Shown here: in pieces, positions 12,900-21,271 of the stretch
How the letters are laid out: every line of letters starts with the position of its first letter
How positions within the stretch are numbered: position 1 is the stretch's first letter
Assembly (NCBI GenBank): GCA_009760885.1
Contig: CM019708.1
Coordinates: forward strand, 15,354,531-15,418,530
Length of the DNA: 64,000 nt
Direction of reading: 5' to 3'
DNA from: Achatina immaculata
Taxonomy: Eukaryota > Mollusca > Gastropoda > Stylommatophora > Achatinidae
Notes under the pieces: generated by a model
Database searches by the model: none
The model's input: only the letters and a program-made list of their open reading frames with translations
What the model was told of the DNA's origin: nothing
Made by a program: the position numbers and the translations under genes

Positions 12900-14560
12900 A
12901 TTACTGTATAAGTATATAACTATACACAAAGCACTGAAGTAAAGCTGTGATACTAGAATGTATAAAACATGAAAAAGTAGGAGCAGCTTTATTACTTAAC
13001 GATTACAAAGTTGTGACGTTTCGGTGTGAGCCTTAATGATACAAAAACATACAGGATGAAGAAATAGAGAGAGAAGAGAAAGTATAGATTCACATGAATA
13101 CTATTTTTTTTTTTTTTTTAAATTTTTTTCTAAAGAGTACTTAGCTGTAAATTGTAAGGTGTGGCTTGTCCGGCAGTGTGTGTCAGGAATGGATTTAGTA
13201 GAACGTGGAGACTGTTTAAATAGAGACCTGTGGTCGGTGGGTTGTAACTGGGGAACCGGGGAAGGGAGAGAGTGTGTGATGCAATATTGACCTAGCTAGG
13301 AGAAGTTGAAACAGATGATTGTGGAAGAGGGGTTGCAGAGTGATGCTGTAAGGAAGTTTGAAAAGTAAGAAGGGGTGGACTTTGTGGAGAGGTACTGTAA
13401 TGATTGAAGAGAATGTTAAGTGTAACTAAACAGCGAGTTTAACCCATGTGGTTCCAGCGTCCCATAATTTTGAATGCAGCGTTTCTCAAGTGCCAGGTCA
13501 GATGGTTAAGAAAATTCTTTATCGTCATCTGCCGATAATCCAACTCGACTCCGACACTCGCGACATTTTCTCTGATCCACCCCTATTGGCATACAAACGT
13601 GAGCCAAACCTTAAGGACATCCTCGTCCACAGCCACCTGAAGCAGAACCTTGTATATGTTGGCACCAGAAAATGTAACCGCCCTCGCTGTGTTACCTGCC
13701 CTGTAGTCTGGGAAACGAAAACAATCACCTTTCCCAAAACTATCCTTACCCTTCATGCGGGATTCACATGCGAGTCCCGTAATGTGATATATGTCATCGT
13801 TTGCAAAAGATGCAGGACAACATATATTGGTGGGACTGGCCTCAGATTAGGGGACCGCATGCAAAAACATCTGTACGACATCACCCAGCATGCTTCGAAA
13901 CCAGTCCCAAATCATTTCAATGGCCCCAACCACAGAGGCAAATCTGACTTTCTAGTAACAGCCATCAAACAATGTCATGCAGATGACACAAGCCGTCTGG
14001 CACTTGAGAACCGCTGGATTCAAAATTATGGGACACTGGAACCACATGGGTTAAACTCGCTGTTTAGTTACACGTAACATTCTCTTCAATCATTACAGTA
14101 CCTCTCCACAAAGTCCACCCCTTCTTACTTTTCAAACTTCCTCACAGCATCACTCTGCAACCCCTCTTCCCCAATCATCTGTTTTAACTTCTCCTAGCTA
14201 GGTCAATACTGCATCACACACTCTCTCTCCCTTCCCCGGTTCCCCATCCACCACCCCCAGTTACAACCCACCGACCACATGTCACAGGTCTCTATTTAAA
14301 CAGTCTCCACGTTCTACTAAATCCATTCCTGACACACACTGCCGGACAAGCCACACCTTACAATTTACAGCTAAGTACTCTGTAGAAAAAATAAAAAAAA
14401 AATTTTTTTTTTTAAAAATAGTATTCATGTGAATCTATACTTTATCTCCTCTCTCTACTTCATCCTGTATGTTTTTGTATGATTAAGGCTCACGCCGAAA
14501 CGTCACAACTTTGTAATCTTTAAGTAATAAAGCTGCTCCTACTTTTTCCTGTTTTATACA
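12900..14560 (+). mobile_element. Penelope-like element with long inverted arms
   Basis: Two arms of about 520-540 bp (12970-13484 and 14012-14549) are inverted copies of each other; they share GTAGGAGCAGCTTTATTACT, a GTTTCGG-GTGAGCC block and GGTGTGGCTTGTCCGGCAGT. Between them lies an open frame for a GIY-YIG endonuclease. Penelope-like elements pair a telomerase-related RT with such an endonuclease and often form terminal repeats in odd orientations. The RT is missing here. The right arm includes the last codons of the ORF, so the left arm is an inverted copy of the element's own 3' end. Confidence 0.85.
13448..14077 (+). CDS. GIY-YIG endonuclease domain of a Penelope-like element
   Basis: The 209-residue frame is intact. 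It begins inside the left arm, so its true start is not known. In order it shows a PPLLAYKREPNLKDILVHS segment, a Cys cluster (GTRKCNRPRCVTCP), and the GIY-YIG core VIYVIVCKRCRTTYIGGTG followed by an arginine (LGDRMQKHL). A glutamate in LALENRWI is a candidate for the metal-binding residue. The Cys cluster before the GIY-YIG core is typical of the C-terminus of Penelope proteins. No reverse transcriptase precedes it, so this is an orphan C-terminal part. Confidence 0.88.
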   Translation: MVPASHNFECSVSQVPGQMVKKILYRHLPIIQLDSDTRDIFSDPPLLAYKREPNLKDILVHSHLKQNLVYVGTRKCNRPRCVTCPVVWETKTITFPKTILTLHAGFTCESRNVIYVIVCKRCRTTYIGGTGLRLGDRMQKHLYDITQHASKPVPNHFNGPNHRGKSDFLVTAIKQCHADDTSRLALENRWIQNYGTLEPHGLNSLFSYT

Positions 14561-15262
14561 TTGTATAGAGTAACTTTGGTGAACCAAGTGCTGGACACTG
14601 CATAGGGTAACTTTGGCGAACCAAATGATGGATACACCATAGGGTAACTGTGGTGAACCAAGTGCTGGACACTGCATAGGGTAACCAAATGATGGATACA
14701 CCATAGGGTAACTTTAGTGAACCAAGCGCTGGACACCACATAGGGTAACTTCGGTGAACCAAGTGCTGGACATCACATAGGGTAACTACGGTGAACCAAG
14801 TGCTGGACACCACATAGGGTAACTTTGGTGAACCAAGTGCTGGACATTGCATAGGGTAACTTTGGTGAACCAAGTGATGGATACAGCATAGGGTAACTTT
14901 GGTGAACCAAGCGTTGGACACTGCATATGGTAACTTTGGTGAACCAAGTGATGGATACAGCATAGGGTAACTTTGGTGAACCAAGTGATGGATACAGCAT
15001 AGGGTAACTTTGGTGAACTAAGTGATGGATACAGCATAGGGTAACTTTGGTGAACCAAGTGCTGGATACAGCATAGGGTAACTTTGGTGAACCAAGTGCT
15101 GGACACAGCATATGGTAACTTTAGTGAACCAAGTGCTGGACACAGCATATGGTAACTTTAGTGAACCAAGTGCTGGACACAGCATACGGTAACTTTAGTG
15201 AACCAAGTGCTGGACACAGCACAGGATAACTTTGGTGAACTCAAGTTTAGGTCCTGGGCACA

Positions 15263-15712
15263 CTAAACTAGGTAAATTCTACGTATAACAAATCAATAGC
15301 TTTTGAAAATGTCATATTTAGCAATACTTTCAATATTTTATTTTCCCTTCAGTTACTAAAGATACATCATATACAAAATACCAGACTGAAGGGAAAAAAA
15401 TGAACATCTATGATTTAGCACATCTTTAATACCAGCAAAATTTCAGTCCATAATGTGAGTGTGAAGGCATTAGCTGCAAGTTCTTTAAATGTCTGCCAGA
15501 TCTACATGCATTAAAATACATAATGACAGGATAAACATGCTACAAGGGTTTTAGTATTTATACAGTGAAACTTTTGCAACATCTGTCTCTACTTGAGCAA
15601 CTTTTCCACAACGACAACAAAATGCATACCAATGGAATTAAAAAAGCAACAAATGAAAATAAGAAGAATAAATCACAAATCAAACTTTGTGAATCCAACT
15701 GACATTGGCTAC
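15263..15712 (-). other. Myb 3' side, possible alternative 3' UTR
   Basis: If exon 14 is terminal, its stop is at 15680-15682 and this AT-rich stretch is 3' UTR. A minus-strand AATAAA is visible at 15337-15342. It holds no repeat or other gene that I can see. Confidence 0.35.
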
Positions 15713-15841
15713 CTCCTTGTTGGGTTTTCGTTTTGAGAGTCTTGTCTGTGACACAGGAGTGATACCCACAGACTGGTCAGCCTCATAACCTGTATCACAT
15801 TCTTTCAGGACTTCACCCAGGTCATCTAGGTCACTGGAACT
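15713..15841 (-). CDS. myb: Myb exon 14: acidic DDLGEVLKE block
   Basis: In phase 0 the exon reads SSDLDDLGEVLKECDTGYEA and then DQSVGITPVSQTRLSKRKPN. The DLDDLGEVLKE stretch matches the position and character of the c-Myb EDLQDVIKQES segment, which follows the FKHALA motif. The acceptor is GTTGTGCAG. The end is uncertain: a weak donor GAG|GTAGCC at 15713 hands phase 0 to the exon at 6346, whereas reading through adds 10 codons and a TGA at 15680-15682, which would make this the terminal exon. Both outcomes could exist as isoforms. Confidence 0.8.
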
Positions 15842-15849
15842 CTGCACAA

Positions 15850-16045
15850 CATAAACAAATTATTTCTTACTAAGTTCTCCACATCTGAACTTACTGAAAC
15901 CATGGATCAATAACATAACAGATTATTTCTTACTAAGTTCTCCACATCTGAACTTACTGAAACCATGGATCAATAACATAACAGATTATTTCTTACTAAG
16001 TTATCTACATAAGAACTTACTGAAACCTTGGAACAATAACTCAGC
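15850..16045. repeat. Tandem triplication of about 63 bp
   Basis: The segment TTATTTCTTACTAAGTTCTC, then CACATCTGAACTTACTGAAA and CCATGGATCAATAACATAAC, occurs about three times in a row directly upstream of the exon 14 acceptor. The third copy is diverged (TTATCTACATAAG). It is intronic. Confidence 0.85.
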
Positions 16046-16743
16046 AGAAACTTTATCCAACTAGTGACATCCAAAGTTTTGCTGCTCTAAACATCCTTTT
16101 TACCAAGGCAGTAATACAGTTATTATATATATATCACACAGGTTTCAAAACCTTGTTTACAAATACTGAAGGTTACCAAAACTCAACCCTGCACATGCCA
16201 AAATTGTCATCAGATTCCAGAACATATCCTGCAAAACTGTACCTTCTACAGACTCAGAAAAAGTAGGTAATTGGAATGCATGAAGGACTTTTATTCACTG
16301 TGGAATTCATGCAATCAACCCTTCTCTTTGTTCCAGTGGCTGAGCATAAGAAACTTAATGCTTGTTTCATACTTCATTAACTTTAAAAAAAAAAAAATTT
16401 CTTACATGTCACCTGCATATCCTGGAAGTTTTATATACATTTCCTGAACAATTACTGCTCTAGGAAAAAGTTTTATTAATGAATTTTTGTACAAATTAGG
16501 AAAAAGTTTTATTAATGAATTTTTGTACAAATTCTGTAGATTTGTCTCTACCTAAATACACTGTTTGTGCCATTCTTTCTCCAAGGATATGTCAACAAAT
16601 AGACTGTACATATGGTTCACGAAGGTGAACACAAACCTTAATGTGAATGTCAGACATGTAATATAAGGACTTCAAATGAACTTAAATAGATAAATGTACC
16701 ACTTAAATAGATAAATGTACCAACTAACTTCTTAAATCTTACA

Positions 16744-17030
16744 TCCTTCCCATGCCGTTAAATGTCACATATGGCTCGCACAGCTGTCTGCCAAGTTTTC
16801 CTGTTCTCTGCGAGTCTTTCAACTTCATCAAGGGATGCTATGCCCACTAAACTGGCTTCTCTTAACAATGACATACTTGCGTACGAGTCTTCTGCGTCAC
16901 CACACAACATAAAAAGGGAGTTGGGCGTGAGGCCAACAACCTCATCCTGAAACCCATCTAGAGGTGATTCTAGATGGGGAAAAACCCTGCCGTCACGGAA
17001 TCTCGCAACACTTGTAACCAACTAACTCCA
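16744..17030 (-). mobile_element. LINE B fragment, copy 1 (3' end)
   Basis: The minus frame 16758-17021 ends with LVGIASLDEVERLAENRKTW and QTAVRAICDI, the C-terminal tail shared with the copies at 29905, 35589, 40388 and 61530. Its 3' end (GGCATGGGAAGGATGTAAGA) matches theirs. It is only a short 5'-truncated remnant within the Myb intron between exons 13 and 14. Confidence 0.85.
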
Positions 17031-17134
17031 CATTTTAATACCTTGTAAGAGTAAATGAATGGAAGACAGTATTTGTGTGACTTCACAAGCTTACCAAACT
17101 GAAAATATGAAGTAAGGTGGCTTCACTAACTTAC

Positions 17135-17255
17135 CCAAACTTTAACTTGGGCTCTCCGCTCAGCCTCGGCTATTGCATGCTTAAACAAAGTGGGTGTGCG
17201 GGGAGAAGATGACTGTAAAGCCACCAACTGACTGTTTGGAGTCAGAGATTTGCCA
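17135..17255 (-). CDS. myb: Myb exon 13: conserved RTPT.FKHA C-terminal motif
   Basis: The exon reads GKSLTPNSQLVALQSSSPRT and then PTLFKHAIAEAERRAQVKVW. SPRTPTxFKxALAxxE is a hallmark of the C-terminal regulatory region of animal Mybs. The acceptor is a T-run ending CTTAAG and the donor TTTGG|GTAAGT. It enters one base short of a codon and leaves in phase 0. Confidence 0.9.
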
Positions 17256-17839
17256 CTTAAGAAAAAAAAAAACAAGAGGAAAATGACAGAGAATTATAAA
17301 TAAAAGTAAAGCATTCATGAGTTATGCAACCATCAAGTACAGAATGCAGCAACTTAGGAGCTAGGTATCAGCGACAAAGAACAAGCAAGAGCAAGGTACC
17401 ATATCTACATATGTAAGAAAGAACTGCGTTAGATTCAGTGGCTTGGTTGTCTGAAGAAATAAACTTACCAACATACATACAGATCACCACAGGCAAAATA
17501 CACACCATTTTTTAAAAAAGAACATTAAGAGTTCCTTGAACATCTAAAGAGGTAAGTCTGAACAAAGCTAATGAAAACAAAATACTGATTAATTAATCTA
17601 TAAGAAAACATTTTGCTTTCCATAATTTTAAGACAAGAAATTGAAAATAGAAAGTATAAATTGAAAAAGGCACAGAAAGGTTAATTAAATGAGAAAATTG
17701 ATAGTCTGACAAACACTGATGAGAGAAATGAAATACCTTCATAGCTAACATAAAACAAATTGAGATGTGTGAAGATACATGATCATTCAAGTAACTGATG
17801 TTATGAGGAATACTTCATAATGAATCTGTTCTCTTCTAT
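17256..17839. other. No gene recognised (intron)
   Basis: This is AT-rich Myb intron sequence immediately upstream of the exon at 17135-17255. No repeat family or splice pair stands out. Confidence 0.5.
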
Positions 17840-18085
17840 TCATTACCTTTATAAACAAGTAGGACACAAAGAAGCTAAATCTATGATAACAACATTCAAG
17901 AATAAATGGACAAAGAAACACCCTGCAACACCAGAAAATGATGCTCATTATCAACTTAGTAGGGAGGAACAAGTAATCATCTTTCAGCTCTGCACAGGTT
18001 ATAACAGCTGTGGTGCCATCTTTTCAAGACTCAAGATGGGCTTGTCTGACATTTACACATGTGACACCAGTTGGATGACGGGACA
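17840..18085 (+). mobile_element. LINE fragment (RNase H-type C-terminus)
   Basis: The frame reads YKQVGHKEAKSMITTFKNKW, then YQLSREEQVIIFQLCTGYNS and FSRLKMGLSDIYTCDTS. The LSREEQV-IF-LRTGH-RL pattern followed by a Cys-containing end is the C-terminal tail of RNase H-bearing LINEs and is also present in LINE N (LNRKEQVTIFHLRTGHSRL). It is truncated at both ends and lies in a Myb intron. Confidence 0.75.
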
Positions 18086-18390
18086 AGGAGCACCCAACAT
18101 ATGAGGTGAGAGAAAACATGTGGCAAACACCTGTATCAGTTCAAGACAGAGCATTCAACATATGAGATGAGAGAAAACATGTGACAAATACCTGTACCAG
18201 TTTAAGACATAAGCACCCAACATATGAGATGAGAGAAAACAGATGTGACAAACACTTGCATCAGTTCAAGACATAAGCGCCCAACATATGAAATGAGAGA
18301 AAACATGTGACAAACAAGACATGAGCACCCAACATATGAGATGATAGAAAACATGTGACAAACAAGACATGGGGATGTACACCAACTCCT
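18086..18390. repeat. Minisatellite, about 5 variable units (40-63 bp)
   Basis: The units share CACCCAACATATGAGATGAG, then AGAAAACATGTGACAAACA. Some have lost the middle CTGTACCAGTTCAAGACATA part and are about 40 bp. It begins exactly where the LINE fragment ends. Confidence 0.85.
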
Positions 18391-18577
18391 GCTGACAACC
18401 AATTACTTAAAAAATATACAAGTTGACATTTGAGAATGATTAAGAAGTTACCTTTATTTATTTGAGTTAACACACTTGTGCTTTGAAGTAAACCTTTGTT
18501 CAAATGTCTAGTATAACAGTTCTTTCTTTTTCTTCCATTACAAAGCTTTCATTTCTTTATAAGACCAAGTACATGTT

Positions 18578-19016
18578 AGTGTTTCATGTTTCTCAAATCA
18601 CTAAGTTGTTGGACCTTTAGTCACTGCCAACAGAACATTAAATGTTTCATGTTTCTCAAATCACTAAGTTGTTGGACCTTTAGTCACTGCCAACAGAACA
18701 TTAAGTGTTTCATGTTTCTCAAATCACTAAGTTGTTGGACCTTTAGTCACTGCCAACAGAACATTAAGTGTTTCATGTTTCTCAAATCACTAAGTTGTTG
18801 GACCTTTAGTCACTGCCAACAGAACATAAAGTGTTTCATGTTTCTCATATCACTAAGTTGTTTGACCTAGAGTCACTGCTAACAGAACATTAAATGTTTC
18901 ATGTTTCTCAAATCACTAAGTTGTTGGACCTTTAGTCACTGCTAACAGAATATTAAGTGTTTCATGTTTCTTATATCACTAAGTTATTGGACCTTTAGTC
19001 ACTGCTAACAGAACAA
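18578..19016. repeat. 63-bp minisatellite, about 7 copies
   Basis: The unit contains GTTTCATGTTTCTCAAATCA and TTGGACCTTTAGTCACTG. Being 63 bp, it gives an in-frame plus-strand 21-residue repeat (MFLKSLSCWTFSHCQQNIKC), but there is no start context or flanking coding sequence. It lies in the Myb intron between exons 12 and 13. Confidence 0.95.
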
Positions 19017-19019
19017 AAA

Positions 19020-19741
19020 TGTAAAATATATCCAAGAAAAAGCTATAGAATGTACTCCACAAGCAAACAAAAAAAGAACTGTGAGACAAACAATTGAAAC
19101 TGTTCCAACTGAAAACAAAAACTATACAGAAAATAGAGAAAAGAACTCTGGGTCACACAGAATTTCTGTCTTTGTCTTACACATCATGATACAAATAACT
19201 ATGACAAAGTAATAAATTATATGCGGTGATTGCGTTAACCGGCAATTACTGTTAATCAGCAATTACCAATTAAAAAAAAAAAAACCCACACTTTTAGAGG
19301 TTGTTGATTACTGTAACTGGTTTATATTATTAAAAATCCAGCTTAAAGCAAACAGCAAAACCAGTTGGACGATAATCTGGCCAGGAGCCTGTTGAGTGAA
19401 TCTGCACAGAGAACCAGACAGTTTTGACTTTAGTTCAGCATGTGAGCTAAAGATTAAATCTCACTGCAAGTAAAAGAATAAAAAAATTTCACATGCACAT
19501 TTACTTTCTGCTGATATTTGTACAGTGTGCTTAAGTTTATTTAAAAAAAAAAAAAAAGAAAAAAGCATAAAGTACCGAATGCTGTTCTGAGAAACTGGGA
19601 ATTTCAGAAAGTATTCATGCAGGGTTAAAAACAGGTGTAACTGTAACAGTTTAAAAAGAAATCCTAGCGTGACCACAGATTATATGTACAACAAATGTAG
19701 CAATACTCATAACACAGGTAAAGTGATAAATGTCTACTTGC
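19020..19741. other. No gene recognised (intron)
   Basis: This is AT-rich intron sequence with poly(A) runs at 19271 and 19543. Nothing further is visible. Confidence 0.5.
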
Positions 19742-19833
19742 CCACTCATGCCTGCATGGCTGTAGGATGTTTGTGTGGACACCGGTGTCGAGGTCATTTT
19801 ACCGTTAGAGGAACGGCACGGACTGTTCAAGAA
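19742..19833 (-). CDS. myb: Myb exon 12: FLNSP segment, probable GC donor
   Basis: The exon begins FLNSPCRSSNGKMTSTPVST and directly continues LPFSPSQ from exon 11, as LPFSPSQFLN does in vertebrate Mybs. It is 30 codons plus 2 nt. The acceptor is CTCCTCTTCAG. No GT donor gives the needed phase, but GG|GCAAGT does: this is the standard form of a GC donor, and the two bases plus T from exon 13 make a glycine. Confidence 0.85.
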
Positions 19834-20199
19834 CTGAAGAGGAGAAACCATTTAAAAAATTGATAATGTTAAATGAAACATCAAAGGTTCTTTCCTATCT
19901 TTGTAAAAAGATTTTTTTTTTTCAAATTCAAGTCATGATCCATTAAAATATTAAACACCATTCTTTGTCTCTTTAATATCTACATTTTGTTGTCAAAACA
20001 ACAAGGAATACATTGTTAAAAATACAGCATATATGATGAAAAAAAACCCAATCAAATAAGAATGACAGACATAGATCAAATGTACTGTTACACTGGAAGC
20101 AATGGAGTAAACACAGGCCAGTATAAACTAATACAAGACATACTGTATGTGTAGGGATGTGAAAAGATGACAAGTACATGGTCCAAATGTAACAGTCAC

Positions 20200-20258
20200 C
20201 TGAGAAGGTGAAAATGGCAGAATCTCTAATGGCATGCGGACGGGTGTGGTGGGAGAGG
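20200..20258 (-). CDS. myb: Myb exon 11: LPFSPSQ motif
   Basis: In the incoming phase the exon reads ASPTTPVRMPLEILPFSPSQ. LPFSPSQ, continued by FLN in the next exon, is a conserved short motif of vertebrate Myb C-termini, so the frame is well supported. The donor is CTCAG|GTGACT. The acceptor used here (CATCTCAG, just below a CTAAC branch-like sequence) has a weak pyrimidine tract. A stronger acceptor lies at 20379-20380; see the separate entry on that extension. Confidence 0.8.
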
Positions 20259-20378
20259 CTGAGATGGGTTAGTCTGAGCTTCAGCTGTGGGGTCATCACA
20301 AGTGATCCCATCCATGGGCTCCTCCTCCAGCTCATGCAGGACATTCTCCAGCTCTTCTGCTAGAGTTGTTCCTTGATG
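20259..20378 (-). other. Possible alternative 5' extension of Myb exon 11
   Basis: A strong acceptor (TTTGTGGTTTTCAG) precedes 120 nt open in one frame, reading HQGTTLAEELENVLHELEEE and then PMDGITCDD. HQGT plus an acidic helix resembles the start of the c-Myb transactivation helix. This frame is not the LPFSPSQ frame: continued, it stops at a TAG inside exon 11, and entered in the phase left by exon 10 it stops at once. It may be an isoform exon with another C-terminus, or evidence of an indel in the sequence. Confidence 0.45.
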
Positions 20379-20564
20379 CTGAAAACCACAAAGTGAAAGA
20401 GGTTTATACTGTCAAAAAATCTGCAAACAAAAATTTCTTTCTTGTAAGAAGACTACTTTAAACGACCATCAACATTTTAAATAAACTTTCTTTTAACTGG
20501 AAAGGCAATCATCACCACTTTAAATGAATTTGTTGTCAATCTTTTTCCTTGTGTATTTCCCTAG

Positions 20565-21090
20565 TCTTCTCTGCAGCCAATGCAGCAAAAAATGTTGAGA
20601 TGCAACATTGCACTGGGTCAGGAGCAGGTCATGGCGGCCATTTTTCAGTCCCTGAACGGAGCTAAAAAGCAGAGGCTGTTCAGTATTTCTTTAGCTGGCT
20701 CCACCACCAAGGAGACTAAGACAATCCCTGCCCCGTCAGCCAGGCTAGGTCTGTTAATCAGGGCACAGAGAGTGGGAAAAACTCTTGCTTGGCTATGGTT
20801 CATCAGTCCTAACAATAATATGTCAGCTATGGTTCACCAATCCTAACACAAATATGTTGGCTACAGTTCACCAATCCTAACACTAATATGTCAGCTATGG
20901 TTCACCAATCCTAACACTGTCCAGCTATGGTTCACAAATCCTGACACTAATATGTCAGCTATGGTTCACCAATCCTAACACTAATATGTCAGCTATGGTT
21001 CACCAATCCTAACACTAATATGTCAGTTATGGTTCACCAATCCTGACACTAATATGTCAGCTCTGGGTCAGTGACTACCAAAATGGACAC
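20565..21090 (-). repeat. Repeat family Y, copy 1, with internal 35-bp array
   Basis: The segment matches those at 48245 and 56815: the three share CAGCCAATG or CAGTCGATG, GGCTCCACCACCA, GTCAGCCAGGCTAG-CTGTT, and CAGCTATGGTTC-CCAA near the other end. In this copy the CAGCTATGGTTCACCAATCC, then TAACACTAATATGT unit is amplified about 8 times (20790-21060). There is no coding frame. Orientation is taken from the (GAA)n tails of the other copies on the minus strand. Confidence 0.8.
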
Positions 21091-21271
21091 TGTCTTCATC
21101 CCTTATGTGTTGTTAATCGGAAAAGTAATATACCATTTAGTCTTTTCAGCCAAATTATTTAACTTCAAATAAGCCAGCTATGAATAAGTCTTGTAGCACT
21201 TACATAGTTATTTTTCTGTCCTTCTATATCATTAAGTTTATCAAGACAAACTCTCATAAAATTCATGTAGA

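Larger units (their letters stand above)
10988..15262. repeat. Composite minisatellite locus (43-bp and 37-bp units), split by two insertions
   Basis: Type A units (about 43 bp: CACAGGGTAACTTCTATAAA, then CTGAAGTTTAGGTCCTGATA) occupy about 10988-11070 and 12070-12470. Type B units (37 bp: CATAGGGTAACTTTGGTGAA, then CCAAGTGCTGGACACCA) occupy 12470-12895 and 14565-15235. The array returns to a type-A-like end near 15240. All blocks share CA-GGGTAACT and one orientation. LINE C (11072-12062) and the Penelope-like element (12900-14560) therefore inserted into a single ancestral array. Because 37 is not a multiple of three, all three minus frames look open; these frames are not genes. Confidence 0.9.

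Noticed and set aside
12970..14549. Hammerhead ribozyme in the Penelope-type arms
   Set aside because: I looked for CTGATGA...GAAA cores near the arm ends and did not find a convincing set; a structural search would be needed to exclude one.
16762..16950. 62-codon plus frame
   Set aside because: Antisense of the LINE B remnant.
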